From NCBI GenBank assembly GCA_017651785.1, contig JAGCCD010000148.1, positions 1 to 7,981 on the forward strand: 7,981 nt of DNA, given 5' to 3'. The translations under genes were made by a program, and so were the position numbers. This document shows positions 1 to 6,630 of this stretch, in pieces; within the stretch, counting starts at the first letter, position 1, and each line of letters opens with the position of its first letter. A model generated the notes under the pieces. It was not told where the DNA came from. It did no database searches and was given only the letters and a program-made list of their open reading frames with translations. This DNA is from Bacteroidales bacterium (GTDB lineage: Bacteria > Bacteroidota > Bacteroidia > Bacteroidales > UBA932).

Positions 1-225
1 GGTATCCTCGTTGCCGGTCACCAGTTCTCCGGTGCCGGGGACGTCTTCCAGGAGCCAGGAACCGAGGGTGGTCTGCTTCCAGAGGTATTCGGGATGCTTC
101 TCTTTGTAAACGGTGGCCCAGGCGTCGAAACTGCGTTTGTCTGCTTCGTGCTTGGCGGTGGGGACGGTGCGTCCGCAGGCCGCGAGGCACAGGAGGGCGG
201 ATAATATGATGAGGGTCTTTTTCAT
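1..225 (-). CDS. Lipoprotein, probable FKBP-type peptidyl-prolyl isomerase (3' end outside window)
   Basis: The first 75 codons are present, reading leftward from ATG at 225-223; the rest lies beyond base 1. The N-terminus is a lipoprotein signal peptide: MKK, a hydrophobic run (LIILSALLCL) and lipobox LAAC with Cys17. The residues after the Cys (GRTV) lack the acidic lipoprotein export signal of Bacteroidota surface lipoproteins, so a periplasm-facing protein is more likely. After a charged linker, the segment ending GSWLLEDVPGTGELV resembles the start of an FKBP domain (aromatic/aliphatic strand, then GTG-x-x-V). Together with the neighbouring phosphoesterase this recalls GldI-like FKBP lipoproteins of Bacteroidota. 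The ATG overlaps the stop of the upstream phosphoesterase gene (ATGA, 222-225), implying translational coupling. Lipoprotein status is well supported; isomerase identity is inferred from a short segment and could be wrong. Confidence 0.6.
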   Translation of the reverse strand, partial: MKKTLIILSALLCLAACGRTVPTAKHEADKRSFDAWATVYKEKHPEYLWKQTTLGSWLLEDVPGTGELVTGNEDT

Positions 226-1256
226 TTCTGGTCTGTGACGGGGGAGGATGCCTGCAGGAACCGTGCCGCGGCTGCGGCCACGAACTCCCGGGCTTGTGAT
301 GGATTCTGGATGTCTGAAGGGATGAGGATGCGTCCGCCGGCGGCCTGCTCGTGGCCTCCGCCGTGGAAAGCCTGCATTGCAAGGCTGCGTGCGGAAGTTC
401 CGGCCTTGGAACGGAGCGAAACGCGGAAATGGCTGTCGTCTTCCTGCCTGGCGAAAATGCTCAGGCGCACCTGTGCAATCTCAAGCGGAATGTTCACGAA
501 GCCTTCCGTTTCTCCGTCCAGCAGGGCATAGCCGTCCAGTATGTCTTTGGTGAGAACTACTATTGCGGCGCCCTCTGGCGTTACATCAAGGCGGTTGAGC
601 AGAACATCTCCCATTGCGCGGAGGCGCTCCTCCCTGCCGCTGGAATAGAGGCGGAGAAGGATGCCGTCCCGGTCTGCGCCGGCACCGAGAAGGTCTGACG
701 CCATTGCGAGGGTGCCCGGCCATACGGAGTTGGCGAAATTGTTGGTGTCTGTGGTCATGCCGGTCAGCAGGGCGTTGACGGTTCCGGAAGGAAGGCGCTT
801 AGCGCATCCGTCTATGCCGGGCATCTGCAGCAGTACTTCGTATAAAAGCTCACTGGCGGACGAAACGTCCGTGCGGCTGAAACACAGGTCGAATTCCCCG
901 CAGGAAGGGTCTGCATGGTGATCTATGAGGACCTTGCGGGCTTTGCAGGCGCGGCAGGCCTGCTCAAGGGCCTCGGTGCGGCCGAAGGAGTTGAAATCCA
1001 GGCAGAAAAGCAGGTCGCAACGCTCGAGGGCCGCTGCGGCCAGGGCAGGATCCGAGGTGTATTCTGTGCCGTCAAGGACGAAACTGATTGACGGAGGTTC
1101 CGCATCCGGAAGAAGGATGACCACATCCTTGCCAAGCGAAGAAAGGTAGTGGTATACGGCTGCGCTGCTGCCAAGTGCATCTCCGTCCGGATGCGTGTGA
1201 CAGACAGTACAAACCGTTCTTGCAGAGGATATCCAATCTGCTAACCGACCCGTCAT
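222..1256 (-). CDS. nrnA: DHH/DHHA1 phosphoesterase, NrnA-type nanoRNase / pAp phosphatase
   Basis: Cytoplasmic DHH-superfamily phosphoesterase. NrnA-type members degrade very short RNA oligonucleotides and dephosphorylate 3'-phosphoadenosine 5'-phosphate, using two Mn ions. From the ATG at 1256 (344 codons) the metal ligands are in order: HTHPDGDALGS (residues 20-30), D87 in LDFNS, the DHH triad at 112-114 in IDHHADP, and D170 in TTDTNNF. The C-terminal DHHA1 domain has the substrate motif GGGHEQAAGG from residue 299. Length is normal for the family. The frame also permits GTG at 1271, but a TAnnTTTG box at 1276-1283 puts the transcription start on or beside that GTG, so I prefer ATG 1256, which is preceded by an A-rich stretch. 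It is first in a minus-strand operon with the FKBP-like lipoprotein. The family is secure; the exact substrate (nanoRNA, pAp or c-di-AMP product) is inferred. Confidence 0.9.
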   Translation of the reverse strand: MTGRLADWISSARTVCTVCHTHPDGDALGSSAAVYHYLSSLGKDVVILLPDAEPPSISFVLDGTEYTSDPALAAAALERCDLLFCLDFNSFGRTEALEQACRACKARKVLIDHHADPSCGEFDLCFSRTDVSSASELLYEVLLQMPGIDGCAKRLPSGTVNALLTGMTTDTNNFANSVWPGTLAMASDLLGAGADRDGILLRLYSSGREERLRAMGDVLLNRLDVTPEGAAIVVLTKDILDGYALLDGETEGFVNIPLEIAQVRLSIFARQEDDSHFRVSLRSKAGTSARSLAMQAFHGGGHEQAAGGRILIPSDIQNPSQAREFVAAAAARFLQASSPVTDQK

Positions 1257-1275
1257 TTCGCTTTTTTTCACGACG

Positions 1276-1283
1276 CAAATTTA
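1276..1283 (-). promoter_or_regulatory. Bacteroidota -7 box of the nrnA operon
   Basis: Read on the minus strand this is TAAATTTG, a full match to the Bacteroidota primary sigma -7 consensus TAnnTTTG. The -33 TTTG element is weak (TTTA-like about 20 nt upstream). Transcription would start around 1269-1271, on top of the candidate GTG codon, which argues for ATG 1256 as the real start or for a leaderless message. Confidence 0.6.
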
Positions 1284-1291
1284 ACAATATT

Positions 1292-1323
1292 ATTGCATTT
1301 GATAAATCATTTTCATAACTTTG
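1292..1323 (+). promoter_or_regulatory. Bacteroidota promoter for the 1357 gene and operon
   Basis: TAACTTTG at 1316-1323 fits TAnnTTTG exactly. ATTG at 1292-1295, 20 nt upstream, is an acceptable -33 element. Transcription would start near 1330, leaving a leader of about 25-30 nt before ATG 1357. It is divergent from the nrnA promoter in the 85-bp intergenic region and probably drives the gene at 1357 together with the tightly packed DUF3822-like gene and rsmD. Confidence 0.65.
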
Positions 1324-1356
1324 TCCGGATAATGACTACAAATAAAACTGCATAAA

Positions 1357-2049
1357 ATGAACAAAGCACTCAAGATTATCCTGGAGGTTCTCCTTCTCGT
1401 CGCAATCGTAGGTCTGGTATACGCAATCTACGGCAGCATCATGAAGCCCGTTAACTTCAACAAGCAAAAGGACAAACGCGAAGCTGTCGCTATCCAGCGC
1501 CTCAAGGATATCCGTACCCTTCAGGTCGCATACAAGAGCGTAAACGGCAAGTTCACCTCCACGGTAGACTCCCTCAAGAACTTCTACGAGAACGGCAAGA
1601 TGGACATCGTCCTCCAGATCGGTTCCGCAGACGACTCCCTCGCCTGGACCCACACGGAGAAAGTAAAGAAGGCAAACCGCAAGATCACCCCCGAGAAACT
1701 TTATGAAATGTACCTCGCAGGAGACCAGAACCTTGTCTTCTCCATCGTAACCAAGATTCCCGTAAAAGACACGCTCTTCCTCCGCAGGGACGACTTCTGC
1801 ATAGACTCCCTCAAGACCATTCCCTTCTCCGGTGGCGAGCCCACCCAGATGGAGGCTGTAACCCGTATGGTATCCGGTGTTCCCGTTCCTCTGTTCGAGG
1901 CCCGCATGCCTTACAAAGCCCTCCTCAAGGGTCTTGACAACCAGCTCCGCATCAATCTTGACTCAGACCGCAGAGACCAGAACAAGTACGAGGGCCTGCA
2001 GGTCGGCAGCGTAACGGCGCCTAACAACAACGCCGGTAACTGGGAGTAG
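1357..2049 (+). CDS. Conserved Bacteroidales membrane-anchored protein, pseudopilin-like N-terminus, function unknown
   Basis: A 230-residue protein with one N-terminal transmembrane helix (about residues 6-28, ALKIILEVLLLVAIVGLVY) and a soluble remainder, probably facing the periplasm. After the helix, residues 40-75 (KREAVAIQRLKDIRTLQ, then AYKSVNGKFTSTVDSL) resemble the long amphipathic helix and first loop of type IV pilin or type II secretion pseudopilins. The canonical prepilin peptidase site (G followed by F-x-x-x-E) is absent, so the resemblance may be only structural. The C-terminus is Asn-rich (APNNNAGNWE). I know it as a conserved hypothetical located next to DUF3822 and rsmD in Bacteroidales, but I cannot assign a function. 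Codon choice is strongly biased (AAG, CTC, GAC), suggesting good expression. It ends in TAG, 2 nt before the next gene; reading through that TAG would run into the next gene out of frame, so UAG acts as a stop here. Confidence 0.8.
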   Translation: MNKALKIILEVLLLVAIVGLVYAIYGSIMKPVNFNKQKDKREAVAIQRLKDIRTLQVAYKSVNGKFTSTVDSLKNFYENGKMDIVLQIGSADDSLAWTHTEKVKKANRKITPEKLYEMYLAGDQNLVFSIVTKIPVKDTLFLRRDDFCIDSLKTIPFSGGEPTQMEAVTRMVSGVPVPLFEARMPYKALLKGLDNQLRINLDSDRRDQNKYEGLQVGSVTAPNNNAGNWE

Positions 2050-2051
2050 CG

Positions 2052-2504
2052 GTGTTCACCCTGGTCCCTGTCAACTTCTTCGACCCCAGCACGGCCCGCA
2101 AGGCTCTTACGGAGGTCGCCGCCGTTGCAGAGACAGACTCGATAGAATACAAGGAGCTCCCTGCATACGGAGCGGTCCTTATTTATACGGTCCCGAGCGG
2201 AGAATCATCCCCGCCCGGGATTTTGTCTGTCCTGGACAAGCTGCAGTCCTGCCCGGAATACAACAAAGTGCTGTGCTCCTGGGAGAACGGCATTCTGCAG
2301 CTGGCAATAGCCCAGGGCCGGAGCCTTCTTCTGGCAAACGAATACAAGGCTAAGGACTTCGTTACGGCCCAGTACTTCATTTTCCTGGCTATGAAGTCCC
2401 TGCAGCTCAATCCCGAAGTAACCACCATCTGCTTTACCCACCCGCTGGACGAAACTCAGCAGATGGCGCTTTACCGCTATTTCAAGGCAGTAGAGACCAT
2501 ATGA
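2052..2504 (+). CDS. DUF3822-like protein, short form
   Basis: A 150-residue protein starting at GTG 2052, two bases after the previous stop. An in-frame TAA at 2037-2039 prevents any useful upstream start. FTLVPVNFFDPSTARKAL near the start, then the LPAYGAVLIYTVP strand and a middle segment with LLLANEYKAKDFVTAQYFI match, as I recall them, the C-terminal half of DUF3822, a Bacteroidota family with an actin/hexokinase-like (ASKHA) fold usually found just upstream of rsmD. Usual members are about 250-290 residues, so the N-terminal half appears missing. It overlaps rsmD by four bases (ATGA at 2501-2504), so the two are probably translationally coupled. Its biochemical role is unknown; conserved pairing with rsmD hints at a role near ribosome maturation, but that is only inference. 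Confidence 0.75.
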   Translation: MFTLVPVNFFDPSTARKALTEVAAVAETDSIEYKELPAYGAVLIYTVPSGESSPPGILSVLDKLQSCPEYNKVLCSWENGILQLAIAQGRSLLLANEYKAKDFVTAQYFIFLAMKSLQLNPEVTTICFTHPLDETQQMALYRYFKAVETI

Positions 2505-3049
2505 GGATAATCGGCGGCCGGCTGAAGGGATTGGCTATCAATCCTCCCATGGGGTATAGTGCAAGGCCCACCACGGACTTTGCGCGCGAGGGCCTTTTCA
2601 ACATCCTCGGCAACGAATACGAGTTCGAGGACCTCAAGGTGCTTGACCTCTTCGGCGGCACCGGAGCCATCGCGTTCGAGTTCGCATCAAGGGGCGCCGC
2701 GCACGTCTGGAGCATAGAGATGAACCGGGACAACGCCCGCTTCATCCGCTCCGAGGCCGCGCGCCTGGGCCTTAAAAACGTTACCGCCGTCCACTCCAAC
2801 GTATTCGACTTCCTGCCCATCTGCAAGGAGAAGTTCGACATTATCTTCGCAGACCCGCCCTATGCCCTTGAGGGCCTTGATACAATTCCGGATAAAGTGC
2901 TGTCGCAAGGCATCTTATACCCCGAGCGCTACTTCATTCTGGAGCACGGCGGAGAGTATTCTTTCAAGGACCATCCCGCTTTTGTGAAAGAACGCTGTTA
3001 CGGCCGTGTGCATTTCAGCTTCTTTGAGGGAAAAAACGTATCTTTGTAA
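2501..3049 (+). CDS. rsmD: 16S rRNA (guanine(966)-N(2))-methyltransferase RsmD
   Basis: A Rossmann-fold, SAM-dependent enzyme that methylates N2 of G966 in 16S rRNA during assembly of the 30S subunit. The N-terminus MRIIGGRLKG followed by RPTTDFAREGLFNIL (residues 22-36) is the RsmD signature. The SAM-binding loop is LDLFGGTGAIAFE (residues 48-60), with an acidic residue ending strand 2 (SIEMN, E73). The catalytic motif is ADPPY (117-121), the (N/D)PPY motif of N2-guanine and N6-adenine methyltransferases. At 182 residues it is a normal length with no gaps. The ATG is embedded in the stop of the DUF3822-like gene. The last codons contain a TAnnTTTG box that may be the prfB promoter. Confidence 0.95.
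   Translation: MRIIGGRLKGLAINPPMGYSARPTTDFAREGLFNILGNEYEFEDLKVLDLFGGTGAIAFEFASRGAAHVWSIEMNRDNARFIRSEAARLGLKNVTAVHSNVFDFLPICKEKFDIIFADPPYALEGLDTIPDKVLSQGILYPERYFILEHGGEYSFKDHPAFVKERCYGRVHFSFFEGKNVSL
3039..3046 (+). promoter_or_regulatory. Possible Bacteroidota -7 box for prfB inside the end of rsmD
   Basis: TATCTTTG matches TAnnTTTG and directly precedes the rsmD stop (3047-3049). The -33 element is weak (TTTC at 3013-3016, 22 nt upstream). Transcription from here would begin at about 3051-3053, at the first prfB ATG, giving a leaderless or nearly leaderless message. The match could be chance, because the same bases encode rsmD. Confidence 0.4.
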
Positions 3050-3052
3050 ACT

Positions 3053-4120
3053 ATGATCAATCAAGACCAGGTGAAGGATATCCGTTCCCGCGCAGAAGCT
3101 CTGGGCGGTTATCTCACGATAGCGTAGAAAAGGGAAGAAGTGGCATCCCGCGAGCAGCAGGCCCTTGCTCCCGGCTTCTGGGACGACCCCAAGGAAGCCG
3201 AATCCTTTATGCGGCAGACCAGCTCGGTCAAGGCCTGGATCACGGCCTATGACGGCATAATCTCTAAGATAGATGACCTTGAAGTGCTTCTGGAGCTTGA
3301 TCCCGAAGGCCCCGATACTGACGAAGCCTATTCTGACGCACTCAAGGCGCTGGAAGACCTTGAGTTCAAGAATATGCTCGGGGCCGAGGGAGACAACCTC
3401 GGCGCCGTGCTCACCATAAACTCCGGAGCCGGCGGCACGGAGGCCAACGACTGGAGCGCCATGCTCATGCGTATGTACGTCCGCTGGGGAGAGCGCAACG
3501 GCTACAAGATGACCACCACCGAGTTCATAGAGGGCGACGAGGTGGGCATCAAGTCCTGCACCATCCAGTTCGAGGGAGACTTTGCCTACGGCTATCTCAA
3601 GGCGGAATCGGGAGTGCACAGGCTCGTGCGCCTTTCTCCCTTCAACGCCCAGAACAAGCGCCAGACCACCTTCAGCAGCGTCTTTGTGTATCCTCTGGTA
3701 GACGATACCATCAACATAGAAATCAACCCTTCGGACATAGAGTGGGACACCTTCCGCAGCGGCGGACACGGCGGCCAGAACGTCAATAAGGTAGAAACGG
3801 GCGTGCGCGTGCGCCACCTGCCCACCGGCATCACCGTAGAGAACACTGAGACCCGTTCCCAGCAGGACAACCGCCAGAGGGCGCTGCTCATCCTCAAGTC
3901 CCGCCTGTACGACATCGAGCTCAAGAAGCGCCAGGAAAAACAGGCCGAGCTGGAGGGCCAGAAACGCAAGATAGAGTGGGGAAGCCAGATACGCTCGTAC
4001 GTCCTTCATCCGTACAGGATGGTAAAAGACCTGCGCACGGGTATGGAAACCGCAGACACGCAGGGCGTGCTGGACGGCGACCTCAACGCCTTTATGAAAG
4101 AATTCCTAATGCAACAGTAA
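3053..4120 (+). CDS. prfB: Peptide chain release factor 2 (RF2), interrupted by in-frame UAG at codon 25
   Basis: RF2 releases finished proteins at UGA and UAA stops. The codon-recognition tripeptide SPF (in RLVRLSPFNAQ, codons 195-197) marks RF2 rather than RF1 (PxT). The catalytic GGQ loop lies at codons 240-242 (SGGHGGQNVNK). The C-terminal domain is complete, ending FLMQQ. The reading frame from ATG 3053 encodes the usual RF2 N-terminal helix ending LGGYL, then T-I-A and a TAG at 3125-3127. The same frame resumes with KREEVASREQQALAPGFWDD, which matches the family. The uninterrupted part from GTG 3140 (AGGGA six bases upstream) would make a 326-residue protein lacking most of the first helix. 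The usual RF2 frameshift slip sequence is absent. The stop may be a mutation, an assembly error, or genuine leader/readthrough control. Family assignment is certain; the start is not. Confidence 0.93.
3103..3142 (+). promoter_or_regulatory. Remodelled RF2 recoding site: in-frame UAG with possible GTG restart
   Basis: In typical prfB genes an SD-like G-run precedes TAT CTT TGA C, and ribosomes slip +1 at UGA when RF2 is scarce. Here the G-rich stretch (GGGCGG, 3103-3108) and TAT-CTC (Tyr-Leu, 3110-3115) remain, but TGA is replaced by ACG. The next 12 bases encode T-I-A-stop (TAG 3125-3127). Twelve bases between YL and KR equal the four residues (D-I-D-x) found in homologues, so no frameshift is needed. 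GTG 3140 follows the UAG by 12 bases and has AGGGA upstream, fitting termination-reinitiation. Confidence 0.5.
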
Positions 4121-4121
4121 T

Positions 4122-4135
4122 ATGGCAGAATTCAA
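4122..4135 (+). repeat. 14-bp direct repeat, copy 1 (duplicate of fumarase 5' end)
   Basis: ATGGCAGAATTCAA occurs here, one base after the prfB stop, and again at 4914-4927 as the start of the fumarase gene, with 14 of 14 bases identical. This copy encodes M-A-E-F, as fumarase does, then diverges. It looks like a leftover fumarase start codon region upstream of the FISUMP gene, as expected if that gene was inserted with duplication of the junction. Confidence 0.8.
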
Positions 4136-4181
4136 CAATTATATTCATAGTTCGATACAGCCACCATTAACGATGTGTAAT

Positions 4182-4889
4182 ATGAGAAAAATAATTTTTG
4201 CCCTTTCGGCCATTGCGCTGATGTTTGCCCCTGTGGCGTGTTCGCTAATAGAACCAGACAATGATGAGACGGACATCCCTTCCGGAGCCGTAGACCTTGG
4301 CATCGTGATTACCAGGGAGGACGGAACCACCTACAACTTATATTGGGCCAAGTCCAATCTTTCCATGAGCGGCCTGTGCGCTAAACCTGAGGATTACGGT
4401 GAATATTACGCTTGGGGCGAAATAGCTCCGAAGGGGGATTATTCATGGTATGCATACAAATACGGAGAATACCCTCACTTGACCAAGTACAACACCAAAG
4501 AGGACAGCGGTACTGTAGACAACAGAACCGTCCTAAACCCGGAGGACGATGTGGCTCACGTAAAACTTGGAGGTAAATGGAGGATGCCCACGATTGAGGA
4601 ATGGGATGCACTGGTTAAACAGTGTCATTTTACATTGACCACGCAGAATGACGTAAATGGTCAGTTGGTAACCGGTCCAAATGGCAACAGTATCTTTCTT
4701 CCTGCCGCTGGATGGCGGGAATACGACGACCTCGACTATCCCGGTTCCACCGGTTCCTACTGGTCTTCGTCCCTCCACCCGAACTACCAGAACTACGCGT
4801 GTAGCGGCACCTTCAATAATGGCGGCTACGTCGGTTTGGACATGACCGCCCGTTGCATCGGTCTGACAATCCGTCCTGTTTCAGAGTAA
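4182..4889 (+). CDS. FISUMP-domain (Fib_succ_major) lipoprotein
   Basis: A 235-residue predicted lipoprotein. The frame is open from ATG 4122, but that start would bury the signal peptide. ATG 4182 gives MRKII plus a hydrophobic stretch ending PVAC (Cys20), so it is preferred; ATG 4173 is a close alternative. The acidic tail after the Cys (EPDNDETD) may favour surface display. Residues 36-233 form one Fib_succ_major domain of the C-type lectin/formylglycine-generating-enzyme fold: AVDLG, DYGEYYAWGE, YSWYAYKYGE, LTKYNTKEDSGTVDN, PEDDVAHVKLGGKWRMPTIE, GNSIFLPAAGWR, GSYWSSS and the terminal IRPV. Such proteins are numerous in gut Bacteroidales and in Fibrobacter; ligands are unknown, and adhesion or glycan binding is inferred. 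It sits between prfB and fumarase, flanked by a 14-bp duplication, with no clear own promoter and no terminator after it. Confidence 0.88.
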   Translation: MRKIIFALSAIALMFAPVACSLIEPDNDETDIPSGAVDLGIVITREDGTTYNLYWAKSNLSMSGLCAKPEDYGEYYAWGEIAPKGDYSWYAYKYGEYPHLTKYNTKEDSGTVDNRTVLNPEDDVAHVKLGGKWRMPTIEEWDALVKQCHFTLTTQNDVNGQLVTGPNGNSIFLPAAGWREYDDLDYPGSTGSYWSSSLHPNYQNYACSGTFNNGGYVGLDMTARCIGLTIRPVSE

Positions 4890-4913
4890 TAGCTTAATTA
4901 ACCCTTCAGCATA

Positions 4914-4927
4914 ATGGCAGAATTCAA
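4914..4927 (+). repeat. 14-bp direct repeat, copy 2 (native fumarase start)
   Basis: This is the second copy of ATGGCAGAATTCAA, 792 bp after the first, coinciding with the fumarase start codon and its next codons. The repeated unit 4122-4913 contains the whole FISUMP gene and nothing else recognisable. Confidence 0.8.
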
Positions 4928-6542
4928 ATATGCGCCCATGTTCCAGCTGGGCGAGGACAAAACAGAGTATTACAAGATTCCGGGATCGGAAAAACTCGTA
5001 AAGACCGTCGAATTCGGAGGCAAAAAGATCCTGGAGGTGTCTCCGGAGGCTCTCACCCTCGTAGCGCAGCAGTCGTTCCACGATTGCCAGTTTATGCTGC
5101 GCCGCTCGCACAACGAGCAGGTGGCCGCTATCCTGAGCGACCCTGAGGCGTCGGAGAACGACAAGTACGTCGCCCTGCAGTTCCTTCGCAATGCGGAAAC
5201 CTCGGTAAAGGGCGTGCTCCCGTTCTGCCAGGATACCGGAACCGCGATAATCCACGGAGAACAGGGCCAGCGCGTCTGGACCGATTTCGAGGATGAAGAG
5301 GCCCTCAGCCTCGGCGTTTTCAATACGTATACGCAGGAGAATCTCCGTTACAGCCAGAACGCCCCTCTGGATATGTACAACGAGGTCAACACCAAGTGCA
5401 ACCTTCCGGCCCAGATAGACATCGAGGCCACGAGAGGGGATGAATACCGCTTCGTAATGGTGGCAAAGGGCGGCGGGAGCGCCAACAAAACCTACTTCTA
5501 CCCCATGACCAAGGCTACGATCCAGAACGAGGGTACGCTTCTGCCGTTCCTTGTAGAGAAGATGAAGAGCCTCGGCACCGCGGCTTGTCCGCCATACCAC
5601 ATCGCATTCGTAATAGGTGGCACCAGCGCAGAGAAGAACCTTCTCACCGTCAAGCTCGCCAGCATCAAATTCTACGACGGCCTGCCCACCACGGGAGACG
5701 AAACCGGCCGCGCATTCCGGGACATTGACCTGGAGCGGAAACTGCTCGAAGAGGCGGCGAAAATCGGCCTCGGAGCGCAGTTCGGCGGCAAATACCTGGC
5801 CCACGACATCCGCGTCGTACGCCTTCCCAGGCACGGTGCAAGCTGTCCCATCGGAATGGGCGTAAGTTGCTCGGCAGACCGCAATATCAAGTCAAAGATC
5901 AATGCCGATGGCGTATGGATCGAGAAAATGGACACCAACCCGTCTGAGCTTATCCCGGAAGAGTACCGCCGTCCCGGCGAGGGCGCCAAGGGAATAGAGA
6001 TCGACCTGGACAAGGGAATCGATTCCGTTCGTGCAGAGCTCTCCAAGTATCCCGTCAGCACGCGCGTCAACCTTAAGGGAACCATCATCGTCGCCCGCGA
6101 TATCGCGCACGCAAAGCTTAAAGCCCGCCTTGACTCCGGCGAGGATCTTCCCCAGTATTTCAAGGATCATCCAATCCTCTATGCAGGCCCCGCCAAGACT
6201 CCGGAAGGGTATCCCTGCGGTTCGATGGGTCCCACCACCGCCAATCGCATGGACCCGTATGTTGATGAATTCCAGGCACGTGGCGCTTCGCTTGTCATGA
6301 TTGCCAAGGGTAACCGCACCCAGCAGGTCACTGACGCTTGCAAGAAGCACGGCGGATTCGACCTCGGCACCATAGGCGGCGTCGCTGCAGTGCTTTCCCA
6401 GAGCAGCATCCGCAGCATCGAGTGCGTGGAGTATCCCGAGCTCGGTATGGAGGCGATATGGAAAATTACAGTAGAAGATTTCCCCGCATTCATCCTGGTA
6501 GACGACAAGGGTAACGACTTCTTCAAGACGATAGGCCTTTAG
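4914..6542 (+). CDS. fumA: Class I fumarate hydratase (iron-sulfur, alpha and beta parts fused)
   Basis: Catalyses reversible hydration of fumarate to malate in the cytoplasm. In anaerobic Bacteroidales it runs mainly malate to fumarate, feeding fumarate reductase and succinate production. The 542-residue length matches FumA/FumB-type enzymes with alpha and beta regions in one chain. Three cysteines, C105 ([10 protein letters not shown]), C225 ([10 protein letters not shown]) and C319 (GVSCSADRN), correspond in position to the E. coli FumA 4Fe-4S ligands (105, 224, 318); this oxygen-sensitive cluster holds the substrate. Other signatures are [11 protein letters not shown] (109-119), KGGGSANK (185-192), the beta-region [20 protein letters not shown] (424-443), GNRTQQV and [12 protein letters not shown]. 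There is no truncation. Immediately upstream is a stretch without Shine-Dalgarno or recognisable TAnnTTTG promoter, so transcription may come through the FISUMP gene or prfB. It ends in TAG five bases before a large inverted repeat. Confidence 0.96.
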   Translation: MAEFKYAPMFQLGEDKTEYYKIPGSEKLVKTVEFGGKKILEVSPEALTLVAQQSFHDCQFMLRRSHNEQVAAILSDPEASENDKYVALQFLRNAETSVKGVLPFCQDTGTAIIHGEQGQRVWTDFEDEEALSLGVFNTYTQENLRYSQNAPLDMYNEVNTKCNLPAQIDIEATRGDEYRFVMVAKGGGSANKTYFYPMTKATIQNEGTLLPFLVEKMKSLGTAACPPYHIAFVIGGTSAEKNLLTVKLASIKFYDGLPTTGDETGRAFRDIDLERKLLEEAAKIGLGAQFGGKYLAHDIRVVRLPRHGASCPIGMGVSCSADRNIKSKINADGVWIEKMDTNPSELIPEEYRRPGEGAKGIEIDLDKGIDSVRAELSKYPVSTRVNLKGTIIVARDIAHAKLKARLDSGEDLPQYFKDHPILYAGPAKTPEGYPCGSMGPTTANRMDPYVDEFQARGASLVMIAKGNRTQQVTDACKKHGGFDLGTIGGVAAVLSQSSIRSIECVEYPELGMEAIWKITVEDFPAFILVDDKGNDFFKTIGL

Positions 6543-6547
6543 CATAG

Positions 6548-6616
6548 AACAGTAATTGCCCTGTCCTAAACCCTTTGGCCCTTACGAATAGGGTTTAGGA
6601 CAGAGCAATTACTGTT
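6548..6616 (+). terminator. Large near-perfect hairpin after fumarase, probable terminator
   Basis: Two 26-base arms (6548-6573 and 6591-6616) are complementary except for one C/A mismatch (6560 with 6604), around a 17-base loop. It starts five bases after the fumarase stop and ends 14 bases before the tRNA -7 box. Only a short T-run (TTT) follows, so it is not a textbook Rho-independent terminator, though position suggests transcription stop or 3'-end protection. The stem is unusually long, and an origin as a small mobile repeat is possible. Confidence 0.65.
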
Positions 6617-6630
6617 TAATAAATTATTTG

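Noticed and set aside
3125..3127. Reassignment of UAG to an amino acid in this organism
   Set aside because: The 1357-2049 gene and fumarase both end at TAG in sensible places, and readthrough of the first would run out of frame through the next gene.
3110..3142. A conventional +1 frameshift in prfB
   Set aside because: The slip sequence is missing, the +1 frame after CTC meets TAG within two codons, and the frames on both sides of the UAG are identical, so no shift is required.
2915..4009. Long antisense open frame (minus strand) across prfB
   Set aside because: It mirrors prfB codons in a GC-rich gene, has no recognisable domain or start signals, and the plus-strand product is unmistakably RF2.
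4122..4181. N-terminal extension of the FISUMP protein from ATG 4122
   Set aside because: It would place 17-20 hydrophilic residues before the lipoprotein signal peptide and corresponds to the duplicated fumarase start; treated as a remnant.
4881..5834. Long antisense open frame (minus strand) across fumarase, and another at 5892-6545
   Set aside because: Both are shadows of a highly conserved enzyme on the plus strand; no family features are visible.
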